Positions 1 through 8,489 of a stretch of 64,000 nucleotides of DNA are shown piece by piece; positions within the stretch are counted from its first letter, which is position 1; each line of letters starts with the position of its first letter. Source of the DNA: Flavobacteriaceae bacterium EG-1 (lineage in GTDB: Bacteria; Bacteroidota; Bacteroidia; Flavobacteriales; Flavobacteriaceae); assembly GCF_009649685.1 (NCBI RefSeq), contig NZ_WJPK01000001.1, positions 252,760 to 316,759 of the forward strand, in the 5' to 3' direction. A model generated the notes under the pieces. The model was not told where the DNA came from, did not search any database, and worked only from the letters and a program-made list of their open reading frames with translations. A program made the position numbers and the translations under genes.

Positions 1-65
1 TTTTTTGTTGCTCTGACATAAATAAAAAGTTTAATTTTATGAACTCACTAATATAATAAATTACC

Positions 66-85
66 AATGCCAAATACTAGGCATT
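66..85 (-). terminator. Possible weak terminator after anmK
   Basis: A 6-bp perfect inverted repeat (AATGCC and GGCATT, 8-nt loop) lies 9 bases beyond the anmK stop. The sequence after it on the minus strand is AT-rich but has no clean T run, so the assignment is weak. The rest of positions 1-93 shows no gene I can support. Confidence 0.25.
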
Positions 86-93
86 ATCGACTT

Positions 94-1170
94 TTAACAT
101 GGTAAATAAATCACTCCACTGGAGGAATTTGTTACAGCTCCAGTAACAGATTTAAGCACATTAATTTTGTTTTCTAATCGTAGTACACCCATTAAAGAAA
201 AAACAAGCGCTTCTTTAAATTCTATTAATTGTTTGGAGGTTGGAACAACTTTAATTTTGTCGCCTAATTTTTCTTTTAATATTGAAATTAAGAATTCGTT
301 TAAAGCCCCGCCACCCGTTACTAACAATGAACTTTCCGGAGTGCAGTTATGTTTTTTTAACTCTATAGAAACTTGTTCACAAATATGATGTACACTTGTA
401 CATAAAAGATTTTGCATACTATCTTCGGTATTATCCACAATGGGCACGACTTTTTCAACAAACCATTCATACCCTATAGATTTTGGAAAAGGCAGTTTAT
501 AATAGTCTAGGTTATTTAGTTGATTAAGCATTTCTAAATTAATAGTACCACTTTTAGCTAGTTTACCTCCATTGTCATAATCAATTCCATTTTTTTGAGT
601 GATGTGATTTAAAATCATATTAGCCAAACCAATATCGTATGCTATTCGGTTATCATCTTTTTCAAATGATACATTACTAATACCACCTAAGTTTAAACAA
701 AATGAATATTCGCCAAAAAATAGTTTATCACCAATTGGCACTAAAGGAGCTCCTTGTCCTCCTAAAGCTACATCATTTGTTCGAAAATCACATATTACTT
801 TCTGTTTACTAGCATTGGCTAAATGCTGACCAGAACCAATTTGAAAAGTTAAACCATTTTCTGGTTGATGATGTGTTGTATGGCCATGACTAGCAATGGC
901 ATCAACTTCAAGCGTATTTTCATCAATAAAAGCTTTCGCCTGTTGTCCCAACCAGGTGCCATAATAATTGTGTAATATTAAAAGCTCCTCGGCGGTAAGC
1001 CGAATCGAATTTTTCAGCTTGTTTTGTAATTCTATCGAGTACTTAATACTTTTTGTTTTTTTTATTTCAAATTTATAGGTGGTATTTTCTTGCCAAATAG
1101 CACAATATGCAAGGTCTAGGCCATCTAAAGATGTGCCAGACATTAAACCTAAAATATTATATGTTTTCAT
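94..1170 (-). CDS. anmK: Anhydro-N-acetylmuramic acid kinase
   Basis: AnmK phosphorylates and opens 1,6-anhydro-MurNAc to MurNAc-6-phosphate in cytosolic peptidoglycan recycling. The 358-residue protein begins with the family signature LMSGTSLDGLD (residues 9-19) and has the ASHGHT segment (about 92-97), the conserved LGGISN stretch and the C-terminal VTGGGA nucleotide-binding turn. The length is normal for the family. It is the last gene of a tight minus-strand set and starts 4 nt after the GH3 stop, so it is probably translated from the same mRNA. The neighbouring GH3 and permease, and MurQ further on, fit the same pathway. Identification is secure from motifs and context. Confidence 0.95.
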   Translation of the reverse strand: MKTYNILGLMSGTSLDGLDLAYCAIWQENTTYKFEIKKTKSIKYSIELQNKLKNSIRLTAEELLILHNYYGTWLGQQAKAFIDENTLEVDAIASHGHTTHHQPENGLTFQIGSGQHLANASKQKVICDFRTNDVALGGQGAPLVPIGDKLFFGEYSFCLNLGGISNVSFEKDDNRIAYDIGLANMILNHITQKNGIDYDNGGKLAKSGTINLEMLNQLNNLDYYKLPFPKSIGYEWFVEKVVPIVDNTEDSMQNLLCTSVHHICEQVSIELKKHNCTPESSLLVTGGGALNEFLISILKEKLGDKIKVVPTSKQLIEFKEALVFSLMGVLRLENKINVLKSVTGAVTNSSSGVIYLPC

Positions 1171-1174
1171 TTCT

Positions 1175-2761
1175 CTAAGCCGTTTGTATCGGTAAAAGAC
1201 CGATTAAATCTAAGTTACCTAAAAATTGATTGGCAGCAACATTCTGAAATTCTATTGAATTTTGATAGGCCGCCACCAGCACTTTCGTATTTTTAATATC
1301 AAGGATATTTAGCAAGTAAGGGTTTCCGAATAAAAAAACCACAACGTTTTTTTTATTTACTAACCTGTTTATTAAAGTAATTTCTTTATGTGTAAAGCCA
1401 AAATTATTAGAAGGTTTTACTTGTGGAGGAAAAAGGGCCAACAGTACATTTTCCTCAGAAAATATCCTTTCATCAATCAATTCCAGCGATATAAACTTTA
1501 GGTCATTCTTAATAGTTTTAAAAAAATGATTATTAGATGCTAGCAAATTTGAAACGCCAATAAAACCCTTTATTCTAAAATTATTTATTGCATTAGTATT
1601 TCCTTTAACTAATGTGATACTTTTTTTGGCAATTTCTTGGTTTAAATCTTCAACCAAAATACTTGCTTTTTCTATGCCGTTAACTATTTTAGGAATTGCT
1701 TTTTCTTTTAGGAGCCATACTCGTTTGAAACTCTCTTCAATTTGACTTGCCGAAGCTTGCTTCAAAATTAAATTAATCCCTTCGGCAGTATTTTCAGCAA
1801 AGCATAGAACATCATTACCAGCATCGAAAGCTAGCCATTCTAATTCACCTTTAACTGGGTATTCTTTCGAGACAGCATGCATGTTAAGAGCGTCGGAAAT
1901 AACAACACCTTTAAAATTCATTTCATCCCGAAGCACACCTTTAATAATTTTTTTGGAGATGCTAGAAGGTATGTTTTCACCATTTGCAAGTGATGGGATT
2001 GACAAGTGTCCTACCATAATAGAATCCACACCTTCATCAATTAGTTTTTGAAATGGATACAATTCATTTGCTTCTAACTCTTGTTTGGTTTTATGAATTA
2101 TGGGCAGACCTAAATGCGAATCTGTAGCGGTATCTCCATGACCTGGAAAGTGTTTTACACTTGTTAATACATTTTCACTTTGAGATCCTTTTACATAAGC
2201 AATTGCTTTTCGTGTAACATCTTCTATATTTTCCCCGAAGGAGCGATAACCTATTACAGGATTATTAGGATTGTTGTTAATGTCTACAACCGGGGATAAA
2301 TTCCAATGAATTCCAGCAGCTTTACAATCAATAGCAATGTTTTTCCCAACTTCAAAAATAAGATTATCATTTTCTGGGGGTAATGCACCTAAAGTAATTG
2401 CGTAAGGGTATTGAGCAGTATTTTCAATTCGCATGGCCAGTCCCCATTCAGCATCAATAGCTATTAATAATGGATGTTTAGATACATTTTGATAGCGATT
2501 AATGAGAATCTTTAAAGTTTTAAGGCTATCCTTATTATAAACAACTTTCTTTTTACTTTCATAATTCGTGGCTGCACTAGCCCGTGAATGAAAAAAGCAG
2601 AGTCCACCAACTGAATGTTTTACAATTAATTCTTCTAATTGTTTAATTTCTTCCTCTGTATCGTTAATAAAAGCAGCTGGCATAAATAATTGCCCTACTT
2701 TTTCTGATGTTGAAAGCTCATCCTTGGCTATACTATATTTCAGCACTTTATTCATTATCAT
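1175..2761 (-). CDS. nagZ: NagZ-like beta-N-acetylhexosaminidase (GH3), cytosolic
   Basis: This is a GH3 family enzyme expected to cleave GlcNAc from GlcNAc-anhydroMurNAc. It carries the NagZ signature KHFPGHGDTATDSH (the loop with the catalytic His/Asp pair), the substrate pocket DAEWGLAMR and a nucleophile-type VISDALNM segment. A GH3 C-terminal domain follows, giving 528 residues, longer than single-domain enterobacterial NagZ. There is no signal peptide, so it should act in the cytosol, unlike its exported relative at 51.9 kb. Two ATG starts, 2761 and 2755, are possible. Both overlap the end of the permease gene (by 14 or 8 nt), which suggests translational coupling. The family is certain; the exact substrate is inferred from anmK and the permease beside it. 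Confidence 0.9.
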   Translation of the reverse strand: MIMNKVLKYSIAKDELSTSEKVGQLFMPAAFINDTEEEIKQLEELIVKHSVGGLCFFHSRASAATNYESKKKVVYNKDSLKTLKILINRYQNVSKHPLLIAIDAEWGLAMRIENTAQYPYAITLGALPPENDNLIFEVGKNIAIDCKAAGIHWNLSPVVDINNNPNNPVIGYRSFGENIEDVTRKAIAYVKGSQSENVLTSVKHFPGHGDTATDSHLGLPIIHKTKQELEANELYPFQKLIDEGVDSIMVGHLSIPSLANGENIPSSISKKIIKGVLRDEMNFKGVVISDALNMHAVSKEYPVKGELEWLAFDAGNDVLCFAENTAEGINLILKQASASQIEESFKRVWLLKEKAIPKIVNGIEKASILVEDLNQEIAKKSITLVKGNTNAINNFRIKGFIGVSNLLASNNHFFKTIKNDLKFISLELIDERIFSEENVLLALFPPQVKPSNNFGFTHKEITLINRLVNKKNVVVFLFGNPYLLNILDIKNTKVLVAAYQNSIEFQNVAANQFLGNLDLIGLLPIQTA

Positions 2762-4019
2762 TTTTTACTTTCCCAAAATTGGCCGGGTATTTTATATATT
2801 TAAGCATAAAAAATGCAGGTAAGGCGGCTAAAACTACCCATATAAAGAATCCATCGTAGCCCAGCCATTCTTGCATGAATCCACTAATCATACCAGGCAA
2901 CATCATGCCCAACGCCATAAACCCTGTTGCAAGAGCATAATGTGAGGTCTTAGAATTTCCTTCTGCAATGTATATTAGATAGACCATAAAACCAGCTATT
3001 CCGAAACCATAACCAAACTGTTCTACAATTACAGTTCCGGTTACTGCCCACATAGCAGTAGTTTTTGTAATGGCCAATAATGCATATAGGGCATTAGGAG
3101 CATTCAATGAAATTAGCATGGGTAACATCCAACGTTTTAATCCATGCTTGGATATTAATATTCCTCCTAAAATACCTCCAATAGTTAAAAAAACAACGCC
3201 TATAGTACCATAAATAGTTCCCACTTCAGAGGTTGAATAACCTAATCCTCCAGCTGAAGTCGGATCCAATAGAAACGGTGAGGCCATTTTAACCAATTGC
3301 GATTCACCAAGTCTAAAAAATAATATAAACGTAATAGCTAAAATCATCCCTGGCTTTTGAAAAAACGAAATAAAAACGTCCACAAACTTCTTTGGTTTTT
3401 CTAAAATTATGGCTTTAGAGTTTTCAAATTTCGGGGTGGCAAAAAAGTTGATAACGGTAAATATTAACATTAGAAGCCCTGCACAAATCATTGTAAACGA
3501 CCATGCTTTTGTATTATCACCATATTTGGTTTCTAAATATCCGGCTAATATGACTAAAAGACCTTGACCAGTAACATTTGCTAGTTTATAGAATACACTA
3601 CGCATTCCAACAAAAAAGGATTGACGATCTTCCGTAAGACCAATCATATAGTAGCCATCGGTAGCAATGTCGTTTGTTGCTGACGCAAATGCAACCATCC
3701 AAAAACAGGCCAAACTAGCTACAAAAAAAATATTTGTAGGTAAGGTAAATCCAATAGCTAATAATGCTAATGAAGCTAACAATTGCATACTTAAAAACCA
3801 GTTGCGTTTGGTGCTTTTAATATCAACAAATGGGCTCCACAAAGGTTTAATAACCCATGGGATATATAATAAACTTGTATAAAGGCCTAAATCTGTATTA
3901 CTAAAGCCCAGTTTCTTATACATAATTACAGAAACAGTAACTACTAATGCATAGGGTAAGCCTTGAGCAAAATAAAGCGTGGGTACCCAAATCCAAGCCC
4001 ATTTATTCTTTTGAATCAT
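2748..4019 (-). CDS. AmpG-like MFS muropeptide permease
   Basis: This is a 423-residue major facilitator protein with about 12 hydrophobic segments. The start LYFAQGLPYAL and the following IKPLWSPFVD motif match AmpG-type permeases, which import GlcNAc-anhydroMurNAc and its peptides across the inner membrane. The segment FASATNDIATDGYYM (about residues 110-125) corresponds to the conserved acidic TM4 region of that group. It sits 1 nt after the DigH-like gene and overlaps the GH3 gene, so the four genes form one transcription unit. The substrate (GlcNAc-anhMurNAc, or a free disaccharide or MurNAc as in Tannerella MurT) is inferred from context. Confidence 0.85.
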   Translation of the reverse strand: MIQKNKWAWIWVPTLYFAQGLPYALVVTVSVIMYKKLGFSNTDLGLYTSLLYIPWVIKPLWSPFVDIKSTKRNWFLSMQLLASLALLAIGFTLPTNIFFVASLACFWMVAFASATNDIATDGYYMIGLTEDRQSFFVGMRSVFYKLANVTGQGLLVILAGYLETKYGDNTKAWSFTMICAGLLMLIFTVINFFATPKFENSKAIILEKPKKFVDVFISFFQKPGMILAITFILFFRLGESQLVKMASPFLLDPTSAGGLGYSTSEVGTIYGTIGVVFLTIGGILGGILISKHGLKRWMLPMLISLNAPNALYALLAITKTTAMWAVTGTVIVEQFGYGFGIAGFMVYLIYIAEGNSKTSHYALATGFMALGMMLPGMISGFMQEWLGYDGFFIWVVLAALPAFFMLKYIKYPANFGKVKNDNE

Positions 4020-4020
4020 A

Positions 4021-5535
4021 TTAGTTGGTTTGTTTTAAATGTACGATTATCGGTTTAGATTCTTGTCCGAATAAGTCAATAAACTTTAGGGCTATGTATT
4101 TTCTATCTTGGATTATTTTAGTAGGTATAACAATAACACTGTTTTTGGTTATTGCAGTTTTTGTTATTAATTTTTTAATGGGATATTCTGTTTTCTTTTT
4201 TCGTTTAGAAGGAAATAAAAGGGCAAAACGATATCCTTTCAAGTTTTTAAAGATCAGATCAGTATTACTATTCTTCTCTTCAATCCCTTTAAGTTCTATT
4301 TTTTGCTTTGGTTTATCGCTAGTGTTACGAATAATAGGAGTTAAAGCTTTTCTTTTGTAATGTTTCTTCTTAATAATTTGGACAACATCATCATTATTTT
4401 GCATTAAACTCTTAGCACTAAAAAACACATTGCCAGTAACGGCTTCGGTATTTCTTGCCAGCGTTAATTGATGAGGAAGTTCGTTGATGTTATCCCATGC
4501 TTTATCACTATTATTGCGAATTTTATATGGGCCATTACCAATATATAGATTAGTGTTTTTGCTATTATTTGCCCACCACTCAACAATTTTAATATGAGAA
4601 GCAACTGATAAATCCATGCTCCAATACACTTGTGGAATTAGATAATCTAACCAGCCTTTTTCCATCCAAAGTAAAGGGTCTGCATACAGGTCTTCATAAG
4701 TTGTTTGACCCGCTCTAGTGTCTGAGCCTTTTGGATCAGTAGATTTGTTTTTCCAAACGCCAAATGGGCTAACACCAAATTGCACCCAAGGTTTCCTTTT
4801 TTTTATGGTATTGTAACTTATTTTAATAAGAGAATCCATATTCGAGCGGCGCCAATCTGCAACAGACTGATTTGGATTTTTATAAAAGTCGTAAGTTAAA
4901 GAGTCTTTAAAGACTTCTTCTTTTATAGTGTAAGGGTAGAAGTAGTCATCAAAATGAATTGCATCAATATCATAATTTGCAACAATTTCATCAATTATTG
5001 ATGCCATTCTTTTACGAACTTCAGGTATACCTGGATTATAATAATATTTCTTACCATATTTTAACATCCATTCTGGGTGAATATTAAAATCGTGAGTTGG
5101 ACTTAGAACATTTGTTTTTAAATCGAAAGTAGCTCGGTAGGGGTTAAGCCATGCATGAAATTCCATTCCTCTTTGATGTGCTTCGTCTATCATCCACTTT
5201 AAAATACTTTCACTAGTTTTAGGAGGATGTCCTTCTTTACCTGTTAAAAACCGAGACCATGGAGCATAATCAGATTCGTAGAATGCGTCACCAGCTGTTC
5301 TAATTTGAACAATTGCAGCATTAAAATTTAAATCTTCATAGAAATCTAAGATTCTTAGATAATCTTGTTTTTGTTTGTCTAAGGCGTCATTACCATTTTT
5401 TGGCCAGTCGATATTTACAACAGTAGCAACCCAAAAACCTCTGAATTCGCGCTCTGGTTGTGGTATGGTTTTAAAAGCTGAACAAGAGTTAAAGAGAATA
5501 AAAAGTGCTAAAGGGAAAAGTGTTTTTTTAAACAT
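4021..5535 (-). CDS. GHL10/DigH-like peptidoglycan glycosidase lipoprotein
   Basis: This 504-residue protein has a lipoprotein signal ending in LFNSC, so it is probably anchored in the outer membrane or periplasm. The body matches the glycosyl-hydrolase-like 10 family (PF02638, formerly DUF187): REFRGFWVATVVNIDWP near the start, the NPYRA segment, PGIPEVRKRM, the acidic DAIHFDDYFYPY that holds likely catalytic Asp residues, FGVSPFGVW and LIPQVYW. The family includes E. coli DigH (YddW), a lipoprotein that cleaves denuded glycan strands. About 100 C-terminal residues form an extra, probably beta-rich, domain. Its place directly before an AmpG-like permease, NagZ-like GH3 and AnmK supports the idea that it feeds the recycling route. 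The start lies only 5 nt from a terminator-like T run. Confidence 0.85.
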   Translation of the reverse strand: MFKKTLFPLALFILFNSCSAFKTIPQPEREFRGFWVATVVNIDWPKNGNDALDKQKQDYLRILDFYEDLNFNAAIVQIRTAGDAFYESDYAPWSRFLTGKEGHPPKTSESILKWMIDEAHQRGMEFHAWLNPYRATFDLKTNVLSPTHDFNIHPEWMLKYGKKYYYNPGIPEVRKRMASIIDEIVANYDIDAIHFDDYFYPYTIKEEVFKDSLTYDFYKNPNQSVADWRRSNMDSLIKISYNTIKKRKPWVQFGVSPFGVWKNKSTDPKGSDTRAGQTTYEDLYADPLLWMEKGWLDYLIPQVYWSMDLSVASHIKIVEWWANNSKNTNLYIGNGPYKIRNNSDKAWDNINELPHQLTLARNTEAVTGNVFFSAKSLMQNNDDVVQIIKKKHYKRKALTPIIRNTSDKPKQKIELKGIEEKNSNTDLIFKNLKGYRFALLFPSKRKKKTEYPIKKLITKTAITKNSVIVIPTKIIQDRKYIALKFIDLFGQESKPIIVHLKQTN

Positions 5536-5544
5536 AGATAAAAA

Positions 5545-5576
5545 AAAGGCCTATTTACATTTAAAAATAGGCCTTT
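5545..5576 (-). terminator. Terminator hairpin between nagB and the DigH-like gene
   Basis: A perfect 12-bp stem (AAAGGCCTATTT paired with AAATAGGCCTTT, 8-nt loop) is followed on the minus strand by a run of T (complement of A5541-5547). This is a standard intrinsic terminator for nagB. The T run ends only 5 nt before the ATG of the next gene, so it may instead act as an attenuator or leader hairpin for the downstream genes. Confidence 0.8.
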
Positions 5577-5597
5577 AAAAATTATATAAACAACAAA

Positions 5598-7529
5598 TTA
5601 ATCAAATTTATGTCTTACAAATGCTTCCATCGCAGCGTAATCAGATAAGCCTAAAGCTCTGTAACGGGCAGCAGTATCCTTATTTCTTTCCTCTGCTCTC
5701 ATCCAAAATTCTCTAGAGTCGTCACCTTGGAACATTACCCCATCTTTTTGAGACTGGTGACAGAAAATCGCATATCGTTTTTTAAGCACTTGCCCAGGGC
5801 TCATCGGAACCGCCATTTCAATTTCATTTATATCCCACTCGTGCCATGCACCTCTATATAGCCACAACCAACAATCTTTCATAAATTCTTCAGATTGCAT
5901 TTGTTCCATAGCTTCAAAAACTGCATCAAGACAAACTTTATGTGTACCATGAGGATCGGCTAAATCACCAGCTGCAAAAATTTGATGTGGTTGAATTTCT
6001 CTAATATAATCCTTCATTATTTTAACGTCGGCTTCAGATAAATTATCTTTTTTTATCGTGCCAGTTTCATAAAAAGGAAGATCAAGAAAACGAACATTTG
6101 CATCGTCAAGACCTACATACCTTGTTGCTGCATAAGATTCTCCACGTCTAATATTTCCTTTTAGCCTTCTTACTTCTACGGTATCAAAACTACTTTCGTT
6201 TTTGGCTTTAATAGAATCGATAAGTTTTTGCGCTTCTCCTGTTGGACTAATTCGCTTAGCAATTTCTGCATATCGAATAGCATCAGTATCTGATACGGCA
6301 ATGTTTCCTGAAGTTTGATAAGCAACATGAACTTCATGCCCTTGCTCAACTAGCCGATCAAAAGTTCCTCCCATAGAAATAACATCGTCATCTGGGTGCG
6401 GACTAAAAATAATTACACGTTTTTTCGCGGGTAATGCTCTTTCTGGTCTACTAGTATCATCGGCATTAGGTTTTCCTCCAGGCCATCCAGTTATAGTGTG
6501 TTGTAGCCTATTGAACATTTTTATATTCAGGTCATACGAATCTTGTACGGATAGTAAACCAGACATTCCATTGTCATTATAGTCTTTATCGGTTAAACTT
6601 AAAATGGATTTGTTTGTTTCATTACATAACCAAACGATAGCTTTTGCGGTCAAATTTTCATTCCATTCTAAGGATTCATCAACCAACCAAGGTGTTTTAT
6701 TTCGAGTTAATTCAGCACCAGCCGCTGAATCTAGAACAAACGTGCAGTTTTTATGTTGTTGCAAATATGTAGCAGGAACTTGAGATGAAATCTCACCTTC
6801 CACGGTCTTTTTAATAATCTCAGCTTTGTTTTGTCCCCAACCGAGTAAAACAAGTCGTTTAGCATTCATTACCGTAGAAATCCCCATTGTTATTGCCTTT
6901 CTAGGTACATTGTCAATTCCTAAAAATGCTGGAGCAGCATCAACTCTTGTAATATGATCTAATGTAATTACTCTTGTACCTGAATTAAAGTGAGAACCGG
7001 GCTCATTAAAACCAACATGTCCTGTTCTACCAATACCTAGTAATTGAAAATCTAAACCGCCAAACTTCTTAATTGCTTTTTCATAAGCTAAACAATAGTC
7101 TATAACGAATTCGGGAGCAACTGTTCCATCAGGAATATGAATGTTTTCACTTGGAATGTCAATATGATTAAACAAGTGTTCATGCATAAAGTACCAATAA
7201 CTCTGACGATTATCTTTCTCCATTGGTAAATATTCATCCAAGTTGAAAGTTACTACATTAGAAAAACTTAAGTCCTCTTCTTTATGCATTCTAACCAGTT
7301 CTTCATAAACTCGAATAGGAGAGGAACCAGTAGCCAATCCTAGTACACAATTTTTATTAGAATCTTGTTTTTTGCGAATTAAGGCAGCGATTTCTTGAGC
7401 TACTTTAATAGAAGCTTCATTTGAATCTTCGAAAATCACATTGTGTATTTTTTCGTAACGAGTTTCTTCAAAATGGCCTACTGGTTTATAACTAATGTCA
7501 ATACCAGTCTTTTTTTCTTTTTGTGTCAT
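5598..7529 (-). CDS. nagB: Glucosamine-6-phosphate deaminase fused to PIG-L/LmbE-type deacetylase domain
   Basis: The N-terminal half (about residues 25-290) is NagB, which converts glucosamine-6-phosphate to fructose-6-phosphate and ammonia. Its phosphate loop LGLATGSSP, the NLDEYLP segment and the active-site loop GIGRTGHVGFNEPGS are all intact. The C-terminal half (about 370-640) has the PIG-L/LmbE zinc motif SPHPDDD near residue 378, then ADPHGTHKVC, which resembles the second metal-binding motif. The fusion is more than twice the length of a normal NagB. PIG-L enzymes remove N-acetyl groups from GlcNAc-containing molecules, so the fused domain could supply the NagA step; that is inference. 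I prefer the ATG at 7529; another in-frame ATG is at 7547. A -7 box lies at 7577-7584. Confidence 0.9.
   Translation of the reverse strand: MTQKEKKTGIDISYKPVGHFEETRYEKIHNVIFEDSNEASIKVAQEIAALIRKKQDSNKNCVLGLATGSSPIRVYEELVRMHKEEDLSFSNVVTFNLDEYLPMEKDNRQSYWYFMHEHLFNHIDIPSENIHIPDGTVAPEFVIDYCLAYEKAIKKFGGLDFQLLGIGRTGHVGFNEPGSHFNSGTRVITLDHITRVDAAPAFLGIDNVPRKAITMGISTVMNAKRLVLLGWGQNKAEIIKKTVEGEISSQVPATYLQQHKNCTFVLDSAAGAELTRNKTPWLVDESLEWNENLTAKAIVWLCNETNKSILSLTDKDYNDNGMSGLLSVQDSYDLNIKMFNRLQHTITGWPGGKPNADDTSRPERALPAKKRVIIFSPHPDDDVISMGGTFDRLVEQGHEVHVAYQTSGNIAVSDTDAIRYAEIAKRISPTGEAQKLIDSIKAKNESSFDTVEVRRLKGNIRRGESYAATRYVGLDDANVRFLDLPFYETGTIKKDNLSEADVKIMKDYIREIQPHQIFAAGDLADPHGTHKVCLDAVFEAMEQMQSEEFMKDCWLWLYRGAWHEWDINEIEMAVPMSPGQVLKKRYAIFCHQSQKDGVMFQGDDSREFWMRAEERNKDTAARYRALGLSDYAAMEAFVRHKFD
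5603..5610 (-). promoter_or_regulatory. Possible -7 box inside the nagB 3' end
   Basis: TAAATTTG on the minus strand fits the Bacteroidota -7 consensus TAnnTTTG. It would start a transcript just past the nagB stop, giving the DigH-like gene a leader of about 60 nt that contains the hairpin. No convincing -33 element is visible. AT-rich DNA makes chance matches likely. Confidence 0.25.
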
Positions 7530-7576
7530 TATTAATGTTGCTAACATAAGGTTTGAACTATATTTTTACAATCAAG

Positions 7577-7584
7577 CAAATGTA
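7577..7584 (-). promoter_or_regulatory. nagB promoter -7 box
   Basis: TACATTTG on the minus strand matches TAnnTTTG, the -7 element of Bacteroidota housekeeping promoters. It lies 47 bp upstream of the ATG at 7529. The expected -33 position falls in or next to the direct repeats at 7599-7640, so a protein bound to the repeats would be placed to block polymerase. Confidence 0.5.
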
Positions 7585-7598
7585 GGCATAAATTTGAA

Positions 7599-7640
7599 AT
7601 TTTGCAGTTTTTTGCATTATATTTTGCAGTTTTTTGCATT
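7599..7640. repeat. Tandem 20-bp direct repeat, probable regulator-binding site
   Basis: ATTTTGCAGTTTTTTGCATT occurs twice without a mismatch, at 7599-7618 and 7621-7640, a 22-bp period. Each copy holds two TTTTGCA cores, so the core appears four times at 10/12/10-bp steps, on one face of the helix. The repeats sit between divergent nagB and the DeoR-type regulator gene. DeoR-family repressors commonly bind repeated half-sites, so this is the likely operator of that regulator; the link is inferred. Confidence 0.65.
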
Positions 7641-7695
7641 TTTAACGATTGGATAATATTAAAACGGGATAAAACGGCATTTTGTTATTATTCAT

Positions 7696-7703
7696 TATCT
7701 TTG
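7696..7703 (+). promoter_or_regulatory. Possible -7 box for the regulator-murQ pair
   Basis: TATCTTTG matches TAnnTTTG and lies 31 bp before the ATG of the DeoR-type gene. No clear TTTG occurs at the usual -33 distance. Just upstream, TAAAACGG is repeated 10 bp apart (7660-7667 and 7670-7677), which could be a second regulator contact. Confidence 0.45.
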
Positions 7704-7734
7704 CGCTTTAAATTATATTATTAGCAATAAATAC

Positions 7735-8484
7735 ATGTTAAAGGAAGAACGACAACAAACAATTTTGAGCGTAGTAGAGCTTCATAATAGGATATTGATA
7801 ACTGATATAGCAGAAACTCTTGATGTATCAATAGACACTATCCGACGAGATATAAAAGAATTAGATGCAGAGAATAAACTGAAAAAAGTTCATGGTGGTG
7901 CTATATCATTGGGTTTTACTACAGACAGTGTTAAAAATAAGAATATTTATAAACAAGAGCAGAAAACGGCAATAGCAGAGAAAGCGATAACTTTACTTAA
8001 AGATGGTTCTGTAATATTTGTAGATGGTGGCACTACTTGTAACGAATTGGCAAGATTAATTCCGAATGCAATAGAATTAACTTGCTTTACTCATAGTATT
8101 CCAGTAGCAATGGAACTGCTTACTAAGTCTAATGTAACGGTTATTTTAATTGGTGGGCAATTGTCTAAAGAATCACAAATTTCTATAGGAGCGAATGCAA
8201 TTCATAACCTATCTGAAATTAAAGTTGATTATAGTTTTATAGGTACCGGTTATGTTGATTCTCATTATGGATTAACTGAATTTGATTGGGATATAGTACA
8301 AGTAAAAAAGGCAATAATTAAATGTTCTAAGAAAACAGTGCTATTATCAATTTCTGAAAAGTTAAATTCGCAACATCGCTATAAAAGCTGCGATATTAAT
8401 GCGATAAACACCATGATTACAGAGTTAGCCCCAGAAGATCCGCAACTTAATTCTTTTAGAAACCACGATATTCGAATTTTATAA
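7735..8484 (+). CDS. DeoR/GlpR-family transcriptional regulator
   Basis: This 249-residue regulator has an N-terminal winged helix-turn-helix (residues 1-57) with the DeoR signature DIAETLDVSIDTIRRDIKEL followed by KVHGGA. The DeoR C-terminal sensor domain (about 75-235), related to sugar-phosphate isomerases, has the VDGGTTC and IGTGYV segments that bind a phosphorylated sugar. It lies 5 nt before murQ and opposite nagB. The simplest model is a repressor of the amino-sugar recycling genes, released by an amino-sugar phosphate and acting at the 7599-7640 repeats. Family assignment is firm; effector and targets are inferred. Confidence 0.9.
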   Translation: MLKEERQQTILSVVELHNRILITDIAETLDVSIDTIRRDIKELDAENKLKKVHGGAISLGFTTDSVKNKNIYKQEQKTAIAEKAITLLKDGSVIFVDGGTTCNELARLIPNAIELTCFTHSIPVAMELLTKSNVTVILIGGQLSKESQISIGANAIHNLSEIKVDYSFIGTGYVDSHYGLTEFDWDIVQVKKAIIKCSKKTVLLSISEKLNSQHRYKSCDINAINTMITELAPEDPQLNSFRNHDIRIL

Positions 8485-8489
8485 AAGCT

